The position numbers and the translations under genes are program-made. From Calditrichota bacterium (GTDB lineage: Bacteria; CLD3): a stretch of DNA of 64,000 nt. Below, one piece after another: positions 1-7,976 of this stretch. The DNA lies in contig QQUF01000048.1 of assembly GCA_008501735.1 (NCBI GenBank), positions 59,629 through 123,628 of the forward strand, written 5' to 3'. Within the stretch, counting starts at the first letter, position 1. Each line of letters starts with the position of its first letter. The notes under the pieces are model-generated. The model saw only the letters and a program-made list of their open reading frames with translations. It had not been told where the DNA came from and made no database searches.

Positions 1-489
1 TTGCCTGAAAAAATGAAAATGTCTTTAATTGAGCCATTACGTGAACTTTTTAAAGATGAAGCACGCGAAGTTGGGCACGAACTTGGTTTACCTGACGAAG
101 TAATTCACAGACATCCGTTTCCGGGACCTGGACTTGGAATCAGAATTCTCGGAGATATTACAGAAGCCAAAGTCAAAGTTTTACAAGAAGCAGACGCAAT
201 TTACATTGAAGAACTAAAGAAAACAGGGCAGTACGAAAAGATTTGGCAAGCAGGTTCTGTTTTGCTTCCTGTTCAATCGGTTGGAGTTATGGGAGACGAA
301 AGGACTTACGAAAACGTTCTTGCTCTTCGTGCCGTTACAAGTCTTGACGGAATGACAGCAGATTGGGCTCACATTCCTTACGAGATTCTTGGCAAAATCT
401 CTAATCGAATCATTAACGAAGTTCGCGGAATTAACCGCGTTGTTTACGACGTTAGTTCAAAACCACCTGCAACAATCGAATGGGAATAA
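1..489 (+). CDS. guaA: GMP synthase (glutamine-hydrolysing), C-terminal part
   Basis: This is the C-terminal end of GMP synthase, which amidates XMP to GMP in purine synthesis. The visible 162 residues cover the dimerisation domain: the '[13 protein letters not shown]' block near residue 36, '[14 protein letters not shown]' in the middle, and the family-typical ending 'PPATIEWE'. The gene is cut by the left edge of the window, so the TTG at position 1 is simply an in-frame codon and not the true start. The N-terminal glutaminase and ATP-pyrophosphatase domains lie outside. The identification is firm because this C-terminus is very conserved. Confidence 0.96.
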   Translation: MPEKMKMSLIEPLRELFKDEAREVGHELGLPDEVIHRHPFPGPGLGIRILGDITEAKVKVLQEADAIYIEELKKTGQYEKIWQAGSVLLPVQSVGVMGDERTYENVLALRAVTSLDGMTADWAHIPYEILGKISNRIINEVRGINRVVYDVSSKPPATIEWE

Positions 490-500
490 ATTTAAAACAA

Positions 501-538
501 GTAGAGACGCACGGCTGTGCATCTTATTTCCAAAAAAT
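501..538. repeat. Degenerate GTAGAGACGCAC palindromic repeat
   Basis: After guaA lies a partial copy of a short palindrome. GTAGAGACGCAC is followed by a GGCT loop and GTGCATCT. A second arm, TGCGTCT, occurs about 15 bases further on and pairs with AGACGCA. Similar GTAGAGACG palindromes are common dispersed repeats in other bacteria (general knowledge). It may also act as a weak terminator for guaA, since TTAATTTTAAATTTT follows the second arm. Confidence 0.5.
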
Positions 539-569
539 GCGTCTTAATTTTAAATTTTCGAAAATAAAA

Positions 570-600
570 AAGCCTCTAAAAGTTTTACTTAAAGAGGCTT
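570..600 (-). terminator. Rho-independent terminator for the glycosyltransferase operon
   Basis: AAGCCTCT and AGAGGCTT form an 8-bp stem around a 15-nt loop. Read on the minus strand, the stem is followed by TTTTTATTTT. It therefore ends the leftward transcript carrying the two glycosyltransferases and the 39-residue peptide. In the plus direction no T-run follows, so it would be a poor terminator for guaA. Confidence 0.75.
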
Positions 601-643
601 GTTGTGTAGCAAGGTTATTCAAAAGCTTGTTTTCTTTCTAGGT

Positions 644-763
644 TCAAACCGACAAATCTTTTCCTTTGTCGCCAACAAAAAAGCTTGTTGAAATTAATCC
701 AACAACAAAAAGTACGTTTACCACTATCCAAAAGATGAATAGGTTTACGATTAAATTTGACAT
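644..763 (-). CDS. 39-residue membrane peptide
   Basis: I do not recognise a family. The ORF begins MSNLIVNLFIFWIVV and ends KGKDLSV. It has one hydrophobic stretch at about residues 4-31, interrupted only by Asn and Trp, and then a short charged tail, so it should be a single-pass inner membrane peptide. The start is well supported: an AGAGGAG Shine-Dalgarno sequence sits just upstream and overlaps the stop codon of the preceding heptosyltransferase-like gene, which suggests translational coupling. The operon terminator follows at 570-600. It could regulate or stabilise a membrane enzyme such as the upstream GT87-like protein, but that is a guess. Confidence 0.6.
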   Translation of the reverse strand: MSNLIVNLFIFWIVVNVLFVVGLISTSFFVGDKGKDLSV

Positions 764-777
764 TTTGAACTCCTCTC

Positions 778-1938
778 TTAGCTCTTACTGAAAAATTTAG
801 TTACTTCTCTGAAAACCTCAGAAACTTCAATTGACTCCATACACTTTGGAGAATCGTAAATACAATTTACAGTCTTAGAATTATTAACGCTCATACACGG
901 GCTACATTCCAAGTTTTTGTAAACCACTGATTTTTTTTCTCCTAAAGGTGAATACCTCAGAGGTGTTTCAGGTCCAAAGAGTCCTACAATTTTTGTGCCG
1001 ACTGTCACACCTAAGTGCATTGGACCACTGTCATTTGTAACTAAAATTTCAGCTCGTGAGAGTAGAACGGCTAAATCCAAAAGTTCTAACTTTCCTGCCA
1101 AATTCAAAACTTGCTCTTTTGAGTTGCACAAATTTTGTATCATTTTTACATAGTTTGTCTCATTTTGAGAACCAATTAAAATTACTCCGTAGTCATTTAG
1201 AAAAGTGATTTTGTTAATTAATTCTGCAAAATTCCTAAAATCCCAACGTCTTTCAAAAGCAAGTTGACTTGCATTTGGATTTACCACAACGAATTTTTTC
1301 CCAAACTCAAAATTTTTAAGAACTTCCTGAATTTTGAAAAGATTTTCTTGTGGAAATTTTTTGTGTTGAGTTTTTAATTTTTCAACTTTCGTTTCATTTT
1401 CGGAAACGACTAATTTTAAAAAATTTAGTGAGGTGTGCATTTGTTCATCAAAAATTATCGAAAAATCGAGAAGGCTCTCTTTTATAACTTTCTGACCGTG
1501 TGTGAAGCCTTTTAGAACTTGCTTCTTTAACAGAAATCCAAAAATTGTTGAGAAATTTGCAAAGAACTCAAGGTCAAAAACGATGTCAAATTTGATTTTT
1601 CTAAGTTTTTTCCACGCCAAAGTTGACGAGAAAAAAAACTCATCGAAATCTCCGAGCTTAATTGTAAAAAACTTTTCAACGTTCGGCAAAAGCTTCTCAA
1701 GTTCTTTGTTTTGTGCCAAAGTCAAAATGTAAATTTTGCAGTCTGGAAATTTTTCTTTGAACTTTGAAATCGAAGGTTCAGCCAACAAAAGACTTCCGAT
1801 TCCCCAAAATTTTATGAAAAGCACATTCTTTGGATTTTCAGGGTATTGTTTCGATTTTGAGGATTTGAAGAAAGAAAGTAACCGAATCAGAAAATTCCCA
1901 ATTCTTTCGTCAACACCTTTCATTGAAGCAATTTTCAT
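778..1938 (-). CDS. Glycosyltransferase family 9 (heptosyltransferase-like)
   Basis: This 386-residue protein belongs to the ADP-heptose:LPS heptosyltransferase family (GT9), which adds sugars to the lipopolysaccharide core on the cytoplasmic side of the inner membrane. The C-terminal nucleotide-sugar domain shows 'NPNAS' near residue 220, 'LIGSQNE' near 254, 'TNDSGPMHLG' at 301-310 and 'GLFGPETPLRYSP' near 319. Four cysteines near the end (CSPC and a later pair) occur in many GT9 proteins. The start codon overlaps the stop of the upstream membrane glycosyltransferase by one base (TAATG), so the two are co-translated. The exact sugar donor cannot be read from sequence. Confidence 0.85.
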   Translation of the reverse strand: MKIASMKGVDERIGNFLIRLLSFFKSSKSKQYPENPKNVLFIKFWGIGSLLLAEPSISKFKEKFPDCKIYILTLAQNKELEKLLPNVEKFFTIKLGDFDEFFFSSTLAWKKLRKIKFDIVFDLEFFANFSTIFGFLLKKQVLKGFTHGQKVIKESLLDFSIIFDEQMHTSLNFLKLVVSENETKVEKLKTQHKKFPQENLFKIQEVLKNFEFGKKFVVVNPNASQLAFERRWDFRNFAELINKITFLNDYGVILIGSQNETNYVKMIQNLCNSKEQVLNLAGKLELLDLAVLLSRAEILVTNDSGPMHLGVTVGTKIVGLFGPETPLRYSPLGEKKSVVYKNLECSPCMSVNNSKTVNCIYDSPKCMESIEVSEVFREVTKFFSKS

Positions 1939-3506
1939 TACTTCAATTCCAGCTTGTAAACTGTCGGGAAACCAACTCCTCTTCCTCGTTCACTCAAGAA
2001 AACGATTGTTTTTTCGTCTAACCAAAACGGCTGTGAATTTCTACCTTTTGAGTTTGTGAGTTGTCTTTTGTTAAGGAAAATTTGATTGCTTTCAACTTGA
2101 AGTGAATCGGTTGCAGTAAATTTTTCACCCAGAAATTCTTTTTCGACTTCACCTTTGAAATTCAAGAAATGAGCAAACAAGTAACCGTTTTCTTCTGAAA
2201 TTTTATAAGCTAAAAGTTCTTTTTCTTCGCTGAAAAATGGCTTTGCCGTGTCAGTTGTAATTTGCCGAAACAAAAATGGTGAAAGGAAAAACAAGGCAAA
2301 GGCAACTTTTACGAAAGCATAATTTTTGAACTTTACAGGTTTCACAAAAAACATAAAAACACATATTAAAACCCAAAATCGTGGAATTTTTAAAAAGTCA
2401 GGAAAACTTGAAAACCAGCTATAAGGAAGTGTGAAAAGAATGAAGGAAAACAGAAGAACAAAAATCACTTCCGATTCCTTTTCTTCCTTTAAGTTTTCGT
2501 AGCACAAAACCAAAAGTGGTAAAAGTAATATTACAAAATGGTAAGTCGCAGAAGTTGAAGAAATTAAAAGACTGAGTGTTAGCCAAGAAACGAACTTCAC
2601 ATTTTCAGAGACTTCCAAATTTTTGTTTTGTAGAAAAGTCAGGCTGAAAAAAGTCCCCTTAAAGAGTGCAGACAAAACTGAAAGCCAAAGTAAAGATTCG
2701 ACAAAAGGGTTCGGGTTCAAAAGAGAATCTTTCAAAAAAAGATTTTTGAGCAAAACGTCAAAACTTTGGAAACTCCACGAAAACGGATTTTGCAAAAATC
2801 CTTGTGAAGCTCTCGGCAAAATTTCTGTGAGGTAAAATTTGTAAATCTCAAAATCCACTGCAAACAAAGTCAAACCACTAAGAACTAAGCAGAAAGTCAA
2901 AGTGCAAAAAATGCTTTTGAAATCTTTTTTAAGCAGGAAATGGAAAAGCAAAATCGCAGGAGTAATTTTTAAAAGAATTGATAGACTGAGTAAAATTGAA
3001 GCAAGAACCCGTTTTTCCTTTTGGTAAGCCAAGAAAGTTTCGGTCAGCAGAAACAGTAGAAAAATGTAAGTTTGCCCGATGTAAAAATTATTTCTCAGAG
3101 GAATGAAGCAAAGTAAAGCCACAAAAAAACTTAGCGTAAAATCCTTTTTGTAAAAACTTGAAATCCTGACAAGGACCCAAAAGAGTAAGAAGAAGTTGAA
3201 AAGATTCCACAGAAATTTTGCTTCGTAAGGTTCAAAAAAAGTCAGTGGCAAAAAGTAAAAAGGAGTCGTTGGTGGAAAAGGAATGAAACTAACGTACTCG
3301 TCTTCGATTCCACAATTTTTGACTTCTTGATTGAACTTGTAAACGTCGTAAATCTCGTTTGAGAACTTTCCTTCCACTAAAATTTTTGCAGAAGTGTAGT
3401 AGTTGGCAAAATCTCCAAATTTGTAACTTTGTGCAGGAACTAAAACTCCAAACACAAAAACAAAAATGAAAATGGCAATTACAAGTAAGTCTTTTCTTTT
3501 AGACAA
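1938..3506 (-). CDS. Polytopic GT87-like (DUF2029) membrane glycosyltransferase
   Basis: The protein has 522 residues and roughly ten hydrophobic segments up to about residue 415. The N-terminal loop 'GDFANYYTSAKILVEG' (about residues 32-47) matches the aspartate-bearing loop after TM1 in the GT87/DUF2029 family, whose members use polyprenyl-phosphate sugars on the outer face of the inner membrane. The last 90 residues leave the membrane and look like one blade of a TolB/WD40-type propeller ('WLDEKTIVFLSERG'), which is unusual for this family. It heads a three-gene operon with the GT9 protein and the small membrane peptide, so a role in surface glycan synthesis is likely. Confidence 0.65.
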   Translation of the reverse strand: MSKRKDLLVIAIFIFVFVFGVLVPAQSYKFGDFANYYTSAKILVEGKFSNEIYDVYKFNQEVKNCGIEDEYVSFIPFPPTTPFYFLPLTFFEPYEAKFLWNLFNFFLLFWVLVRISSFYKKDFTLSFFVALLCFIPLRNNFYIGQTYIFLLFLLTETFLAYQKEKRVLASILLSLSILLKITPAILLFHFLLKKDFKSIFCTLTFCLVLSGLTLFAVDFEIYKFYLTEILPRASQGFLQNPFSWSFQSFDVLLKNLFLKDSLLNPNPFVESLLWLSVLSALFKGTFFSLTFLQNKNLEVSENVKFVSWLTLSLLISSTSATYHFVILLLPLLVLCYENLKEEKESEVIFVLLFSFILFTLPYSWFSSFPDFLKIPRFWVLICVFMFFVKPVKFKNYAFVKVAFALFFLSPFLFRQITTDTAKPFFSEEKELLAYKISEENGYLFAHFLNFKGEVEKEFLGEKFTATDSLQVESNQIFLNKRQLTNSKGRNSQPFWLDEKTIVFLSERGRGVGFPTVYKLELK

Positions 3507-3541
3507 ATTAAAATTCTTCTTTAAAAGGTTTGATTTTAAAG

Positions 3542-3615
3542 TCCCTTTTTGAAGAGGGATTTAGGGAGATGTTAAAGGAAAACATCCTCCTAACCTCCTT
3601 CAAAGGAGGAATTTG
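3542..3615. repeat. Multi-hairpin intergenic repeat (CCTCC/GGAGG type)
   Basis: Three consecutive inverted repeats fill this gap: TCCCT/AGGGA, then TTAGGGAGATGTT against AACATCCTCCTAA (one mismatch, 7-nt loop), then CCTCCT/AGGAGG around TCAA. This composite resembles a dispersed repeat common between genes of Bacteroidota and Chlorobiota. It lies upstream of the GT87-like gene and downstream of the small lipoprotein terminator. Confidence 0.7.
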
Positions 3616-3653
3616 TTGGGTGTAAAATAGCTAAAATTAATTTATTAAAAATA

Positions 3654-3686
3654 AAAAAGCCCTCACGAAATTGTGAAGGCTTTTTA
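3654..3686 (-). terminator. Rho-independent terminator after the small lipoprotein gene
   Basis: AAAGCCCTCAC and GTGAAGGCTTT pair around GAAATT with one mismatch. Both sides are A/T tracts: read leftward the stem is followed by TTTTTTATTTTT. It ends the transcript of the lipoprotein gene at 3705-4001 and could work in both directions. Confidence 0.8.
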
Positions 3687-3704
3687 TCAAATTTTGAAAC
3701 TGAA

Positions 3705-4001
3705 TCAGTAAGTAATATGGAGTACTCGATTCTTTGAATCAACCAAAATACTTACAGCTGTTTTTAGTTCATAGTATATCGCATAATCAGTAAATTCAAT
3801 AACTAAAAATCCTTCTTTTGCATAAGCATCTGTTCTTTCTACAAAAGAATTTGGAGAAGAAGTTCCATCAAAATTTAGTATTGAAATAGACTGAATAGGT
3901 CGAATTGAATTTATTTCATCTTCAATAGTAAATTCATCTTCCTCACAAGAGAATGAAAAAACTGATAAAATTAAAATCAGCAATAAAATTAATCTTTGCA
4001 T
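3705..4001 (-). CDS. Small putative lipoprotein, unknown function
   Basis: The product has 98 residues with a type II signal peptide: hydrophobic residues 3-17 followed by the lipobox 'SFSC' (Cys at about 19), then an acidic stretch 'EEDEFTIEDE'. The mature part is short and probably beta-rich, with no family I recognise. It is a single-gene unit with its own terminator downstream. It sits just downstream of the molybdenum hydroxylase subunit on the same strand, about 50 bases away, so the two may be read together, but nothing suggests a shared function. Confidence 0.6.
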   Translation of the reverse strand: MQRLILLLILILSVFSFSCEEDEFTIEDEINSIRPIQSISILNFDGTSSPNSFVERTDAYAKEGFLVIEFTDYAIYYELKTAVSILVDSKNRVLHITY

Positions 4002-4054
4002 TTTTTTACTCCTTTAAAATTTTTTAGGGCGAATCTTTCTCTTCGCCCTAAAAG

Positions 4055-6433
4055 TTACACTTTAGTTTCTACTTTCTTTTCAGTTTTTCCGTTTGTGTGA
4101 GTTCCGTTTGTATGCCCATTTTTGAGAGCCAAAGCATCTGCTTTTTTCTTTTCTTCGATTGCTCTTAAAACTCTTTCAGGAGTAATCGGAACTTCGTTGA
4201 TTCTCACACCAATTGCATCATAAACTGCATTTACAATCGCAGGAATTGAAGGTGCAAGAGGTCCTTCTCCTGATTCTTTTGCTCCAAAAGGTCCTTCAGG
4301 GTCGTCTGATTCGACCAAAATTGAGTTAAGTTCTGGCGTATCATAAATTGTTGGAATTTTGTATTCAAGTAAAGAAGGTGTCCAGAAAAGTCCTTTTTTC
4401 GTGATTCTTTGAACTTCCAAAACAGCTTCACCAAATCCCATATAAGCACTTCCATCAACTTGTCCTTCACAAATTATTGGATTCAAAGCTTTTCCACAGT
4501 CGTGAGCAGTAACGAGGTTGTGAACCTTGATTTCACCTGTTTCAACGTCAACATCAACTTCTGCTGCCGCAGTTGTAAAACTGTAAGCTGGTGAAGGTCC
4601 TGCTCCTGCTCCTTTGTAATCTCCGCCAAGTTTTGGAGGAGTGTAACTTCCAGGAGCGGAAAGAGTTCCGTGTTTAGTTTCTGCCAAAACAACGCAGTCA
4701 ATGAAATCCATACAAATCGAAGCGTCTTTAATTGAGAAAATTTCGTTGTCTGCAAGTTCCAAATCTTCTTCGGGAACTTTAAGGTGTTCGGAAGCAACGT
4801 CAAGAAGTAGTTTCTTCAATTTTTCTGCTGCATCAATTGCTGCATTTCCAGCCATAAAAGTTACACGACTTGAATAACTTCCCATATCGACAGGAGTCAA
4901 ATCTGTATCTGTTTGGCAAACTCTAACGTCAATTGGACGAACTCCGAGAATTTCGGCAGTTACGTAAGCGAGCATTGAATCGGAACCTTGTCCAATGTCA
5001 GAAGCTCCGCAAAAAACCGCAACTCCACCACCTCTGTCAATTTTTGTAACAACTCCGGAATGTGGCATATCGTTCCAATAAATTGGTTTTCCTGCTCCGG
5101 AAATGTAAGTTGAACCTGCAAAACCAACACCTTTGCCGTAAGGTAATTTTCCGAATTTATCTTTCCAATCTAATTTCTCAGCTGCTTGTTCACACGCTTC
5201 AACAAAACCACAACTTGTAATTCTAAGTGAATTTACAGTCATTGTGTTTGCTTCAACGGAATTTTTGATTCGAACTTCGACAGGGTCAAGTCCTAAGTGC
5301 TCAGCGATTTTGTCCAAATGTGCTTCGATTGCAAAACGTGGTTGAACAGAGCCGTGACCTCTTTTTGGTCCTGCTGCTGGTTTGTTTGTGTAAAGTCTTT
5401 GTGCTTCAAATCTGAAATTTGGCACTTTGTAAGGGAGAGTCAAAAATTGTCCTGAGTAATAAGTTGTAACAATTCCGTAAGAACCGTAACCACCACCATC
5501 AAGCCAAGATTTGTAATCAATTGCAGTAATGCTTCCGTCTTTTTTTACACCGACTTTGAGCCACATTTTCATTGCGTGTCTTCCACGATAAGCGTAAAAA
5601 ACTTCTTCACGAGTGTAAATCAATTTTACAGGACGACCACATTTTTTTGAGAGCCAAGCAACACAAAATTCAAGTGCAAAAGGTTCTGACTTACCACCAA
5701 AACCTGAACCAATGTGAGGTTTAATGATTCTTACGTGACTTCTTGGAATCTCAAAAACTTTCGCCATTTCTCTGTGAAGGTAGTGAGGAGTTTGTGTTGA
5801 AGACCAAACTGTAACTCTTCCGTCTGGAGCCCAATCACCGATTGCTCCGTGAGTTTCAAGTGGAACGTGAGTGTTTGCTTCAAAAAGATAATCTTCTTCC
5901 AAAACGTAATCGGCTTCTTCCATTCCTTTGTCCACTTCGCCAAAATCAAGATTGATTTTTTTCGCAAGGTTGTTGACTCTTCGCGGATTTTCGTGAAGCA
6001 TTGGCAAATCTTCTCGTAAAGCATCTTCAATTGAAAGAACAGGAGGAAGAACTTCGTAGTCAACTTCGATGAGTTCAAGAGCTTCTTCGGCAGTTTCTTC
6101 GTCAATCGCTGCAACAGCTGCAACCTCGTCACCGACGTAACGGACTTTGTCAATTGCAAGAGCATTTTCGTCTTGTGAAGAAGGGAGAATTCCGTATTTA
6201 ATTGGTAACTCTTTTCCAGTCATAACAGCTAAAACTCCTGGGTGAGCTTCTGCTTTTGAAGTGTCGATGTTTTTTATTAGTGCGTGAGGATGCGGGCTTC
6301 GGAGAATTTTTGCGTAAACCATTCGAGGAAGTTTCATATCGTCAACAAAAATTGCGTGACCTGTAACTTTGTCCAAGCCTTCAATTTTCGGAACTCTTTT
6401 GCCGATGACCGAGTATTTTTGCTTTTTAGTCAT
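4055..6433 (-). CDS. Xanthine dehydrogenase-family molybdopterin-binding subunit
   Basis: This 792-residue protein is the large catalytic subunit of a molybdenum hydroxylase (xanthine oxidase family). An 'a/b hammerhead' domain spans about residues 18-130. The molybdopterin-binding region carries 'HIGSGFGGKSE' at about 240-250. The catalytic glutamate is expected at E723 in 'KESGEGPL', equivalent to GEPPL in xanthine oxidase. The overall pattern is closest to aryl-CoA or aldehyde dehydrogenase large subunits such as HcrA, but the substrate cannot be told. Family enzymes normally need a 2Fe-2S subunit and often a FAD subunit, and neither gene is nearby. The C-terminus ends in an odd low-complexity tail with repeated NGHTNGTHTNG. 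Confidence 0.88.
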   Translation of the reverse strand: MTKKQKYSVIGKRVPKIEGLDKVTGHAIFVDDMKLPRMVYAKILRSPHPHALIKNIDTSKAEAHPGVLAVMTGKELPIKYGILPSSQDENALAIDKVRYVGDEVAAVAAIDEETAEEALELIEVDYEVLPPVLSIEDALREDLPMLHENPRRVNNLAKKINLDFGEVDKGMEEADYVLEEDYLFEANTHVPLETHGAIGDWAPDGRVTVWSSTQTPHYLHREMAKVFEIPRSHVRIIKPHIGSGFGGKSEPFALEFCVAWLSKKCGRPVKLIYTREEVFYAYRGRHAMKMWLKVGVKKDGSITAIDYKSWLDGGGYGSYGIVTTYYSGQFLTLPYKVPNFRFEAQRLYTNKPAAGPKRGHGSVQPRFAIEAHLDKIAEHLGLDPVEVRIKNSVEANTMTVNSLRITSCGFVEACEQAAEKLDWKDKFGKLPYGKGVGFAGSTYISGAGKPIYWNDMPHSGVVTKIDRGGGVAVFCGASDIGQGSDSMLAYVTAEILGVRPIDVRVCQTDTDLTPVDMGSYSSRVTFMAGNAAIDAAEKLKKLLLDVASEHLKVPEEDLELADNEIFSIKDASICMDFIDCVVLAETKHGTLSAPGSYTPPKLGGDYKGAGAGPSPAYSFTTAAAEVDVDVETGEIKVHNLVTAHDCGKALNPIICEGQVDGSAYMGFGEAVLEVQRITKKGLFWTPSLLEYKIPTIYDTPELNSILVESDDPEGPFGAKESGEGPLAPSIPAIVNAVYDAIGVRINEVPITPERVLRAIEEKKKADALALKNGHTNGTHTNGKTEKKVETKV

Positions 6434-6487
6434 TGTTTTACCTTAATCTATAATTGTATTCATTTTTTTTGCTTATTTATCAGTTTT

Positions 6488-6520
6488 ATAATTTAACAAA
6501 AAGATTAGATTTTTTTCAAA
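6488..6520 (-). promoter_or_regulatory. Candidate promoter for the molybdopterin subunit gene
   Basis: On the minus strand TTTG (6517-6520) is followed after 21 bases by TAAATTAT (6488-6495), a fair match to the Bacteroidota TTTG-N19-21-TAnnTTTG pattern. The start codon lies about 55 bases downstream. Confidence 0.35.
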
Positions 6521-6593
6521 TTCTTTTGTTAAAGAAAGAGTTAGAACTTATAAAGCGAGTAAATTTGAAGTGTTAGAAGATTGTTAAATTAAT

Positions 6594-6624
6594 TTTGTGA
6601 TTGAAATTTTTATTCCTACATTCA
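6594..6624 (+). promoter_or_regulatory. Candidate promoter for the FadL-family gene
   Basis: TTTG at 6594-6597 and TACATTCA at 6617-6624 are separated by exactly 19 bases, fitting the Bacteroidota-type promoter except for the last bases of the -7 box. The start codon of the FadL gene is about 60 bases further on, preceded by the SD-like TTAGGAGATG. Confidence 0.45.
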
Positions 6625-6686
6625 TTTCCAATATTTGTGACTTCTGTCAATTTTTGTTTAATTATTCATAAAACTTAGGAGATGAA

Positions 6687-7964
6687 ATGAAATCACAGAA
6701 GCTATTGCTCTTCGTTGCGTTGAATTTATCAGCGGCAAGTGCATTTGCAGGAGGTTTTCAGATCAACGAACACGGTGCAAGACAAACCGGAATGGTTGGA
6801 ACTTTCGTCGCAACTGCCGATGACCCAAGTGCAGTTTTTTATAATCCTGCGGGATTGGTCAATGTTAAAGGAAAGCAAATTTCCTTAGGAACAACTTTAG
6901 TTACTTACGATAGTCAGTTTGCTGGGAAAGCTCCTTCTCCAGGATTCGGAACAAGTGCTTCGGCTAAAACAGGTTTCTTTTTTCCTTCAACTTTTTACTA
7001 CACACACCAATTGAATGAAAACAGTACTCTTGGTTTAGGTTTCTTTAATCCCTTTGGGCTTGGAAACGCTTGGGACGAAGACGGTTACTTAGGTCGTTAT
7101 CGCCTTAGAGAAGTCGATTTAAAATCTTTTTACATCAATCCTTCTTATGCTTTTAGAGCTGGTGATCACCTTTCAATCGGAGTTGGACTTGATATTATTT
7201 GGGCACAATTCAAACTTGAAAAAGAAATTGCCCTTGCGATTGACCCAAACACAACTCAAGTTGTGAATGTTGGAACAACACTTCTTGAAGGAAACTCTGA
7301 CCTTACTCTCGGTTGGAATGCGGGAATTTTAGCAAATTTCGAGAATGTTCGTTTTGGGCTAAGCTACAGACACGAAGTAACGAATGAAGTGAATGACAAA
7401 GATGCAACTTTTGACCTTACTAGCATGGATCTTACAAATCCTTTTGCACCAATAGCTTTTGATAGACTAAAGAATCAAAAATTCGATTCAGAACTTACTT
7501 TTCCAAGTACTTTAACACTTGGTTTAGCTTACCAGTTTACTGAAAAAGTGTATGCAGAAGTTGATTGGTCTTGGGTTGGTTGGTCATCTTTTGACAAACT
7601 TGAGTTCAGATTTGAGAACTCCGACCTTAACCAAACAATTCCAGAAGACTACAAAGATGTTTGGAACATAAGACTTGGAGTTGAGTGGAAAGCTCACGAA
7701 AAATTTGATGTTCGTTACGGTTATCTTTACGACCGTTCACCAGTTCCAGACGGAACAGTTAGTCCTTTACTTCCCGGTTCAGACAGACACAATTTTTCTG
7801 TTGGACTTGGCTGGCACATCAATGAAAATATGGATTTAGATATTTCGGATATGCTTGTTTTGTTTGACGACAGAGACACTAACGGACAAAGCCACGATAA
7901 CATTGACGGCGAGTACAGAACTCGAATCAATCTCGTTGGTCTTAGTTTCACTTACAAATTCTAA
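6687..7964 (+). CDS. FadL/OmpP1-family outer membrane transporter
   Basis: The 425-residue protein has a signal peptide that ends 'SAFAGG' near residue 22. It is followed by the family's diagnostic N-terminus: 'GGFQINEHGARQTGMVGT', then 'DDPSAVFYNPAGL' near residue 50. The rest is alternating beta strands ending in Phe, as expected for an outer membrane barrel. FadL proteins move hydrophobic compounds such as long-chain fatty acids or aromatics across the outer membrane. The gene is 12 bases upstream of an SGNH esterase lipoprotein, an arrangement often seen in Bacteroidota that may couple ester cleavage to uptake. The start is supported by the upstream AGGAG. Confidence 0.88.
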   Translation: MKSQKLLLFVALNLSAASAFAGGFQINEHGARQTGMVGTFVATADDPSAVFYNPAGLVNVKGKQISLGTTLVTYDSQFAGKAPSPGFGTSASAKTGFFFPSTFYYTHQLNENSTLGLGFFNPFGLGNAWDEDGYLGRYRLREVDLKSFYINPSYAFRAGDHLSIGVGLDIIWAQFKLEKEIALAIDPNTTQVVNVGTTLLEGNSDLTLGWNAGILANFENVRFGLSYRHEVTNEVNDKDATFDLTSMDLTNPFAPIAFDRLKNQKFDSELTFPSTLTLGLAYQFTEKVYAEVDWSWVGWSSFDKLEFRFENSDLNQTIPEDYKDVWNIRLGVEWKAHEKFDVRYGYLYDRSPVPDGTVSPLLPGSDRHNFSVGLGWHINENMDLDISDMLVLFDDRDTNGQSHDNIDGEYRTRINLVGLSFTYKF

Positions 7965-7976
7965 GGAAAAAGAAGG

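Noticed and set aside
5731-6165. A 144-residue reverse-strand ORF inside the molybdopterin subunit gene
   Set aside because: It lies in a shifted frame of a clear gene, has biased low-complexity Lys/Leu content and no domain.
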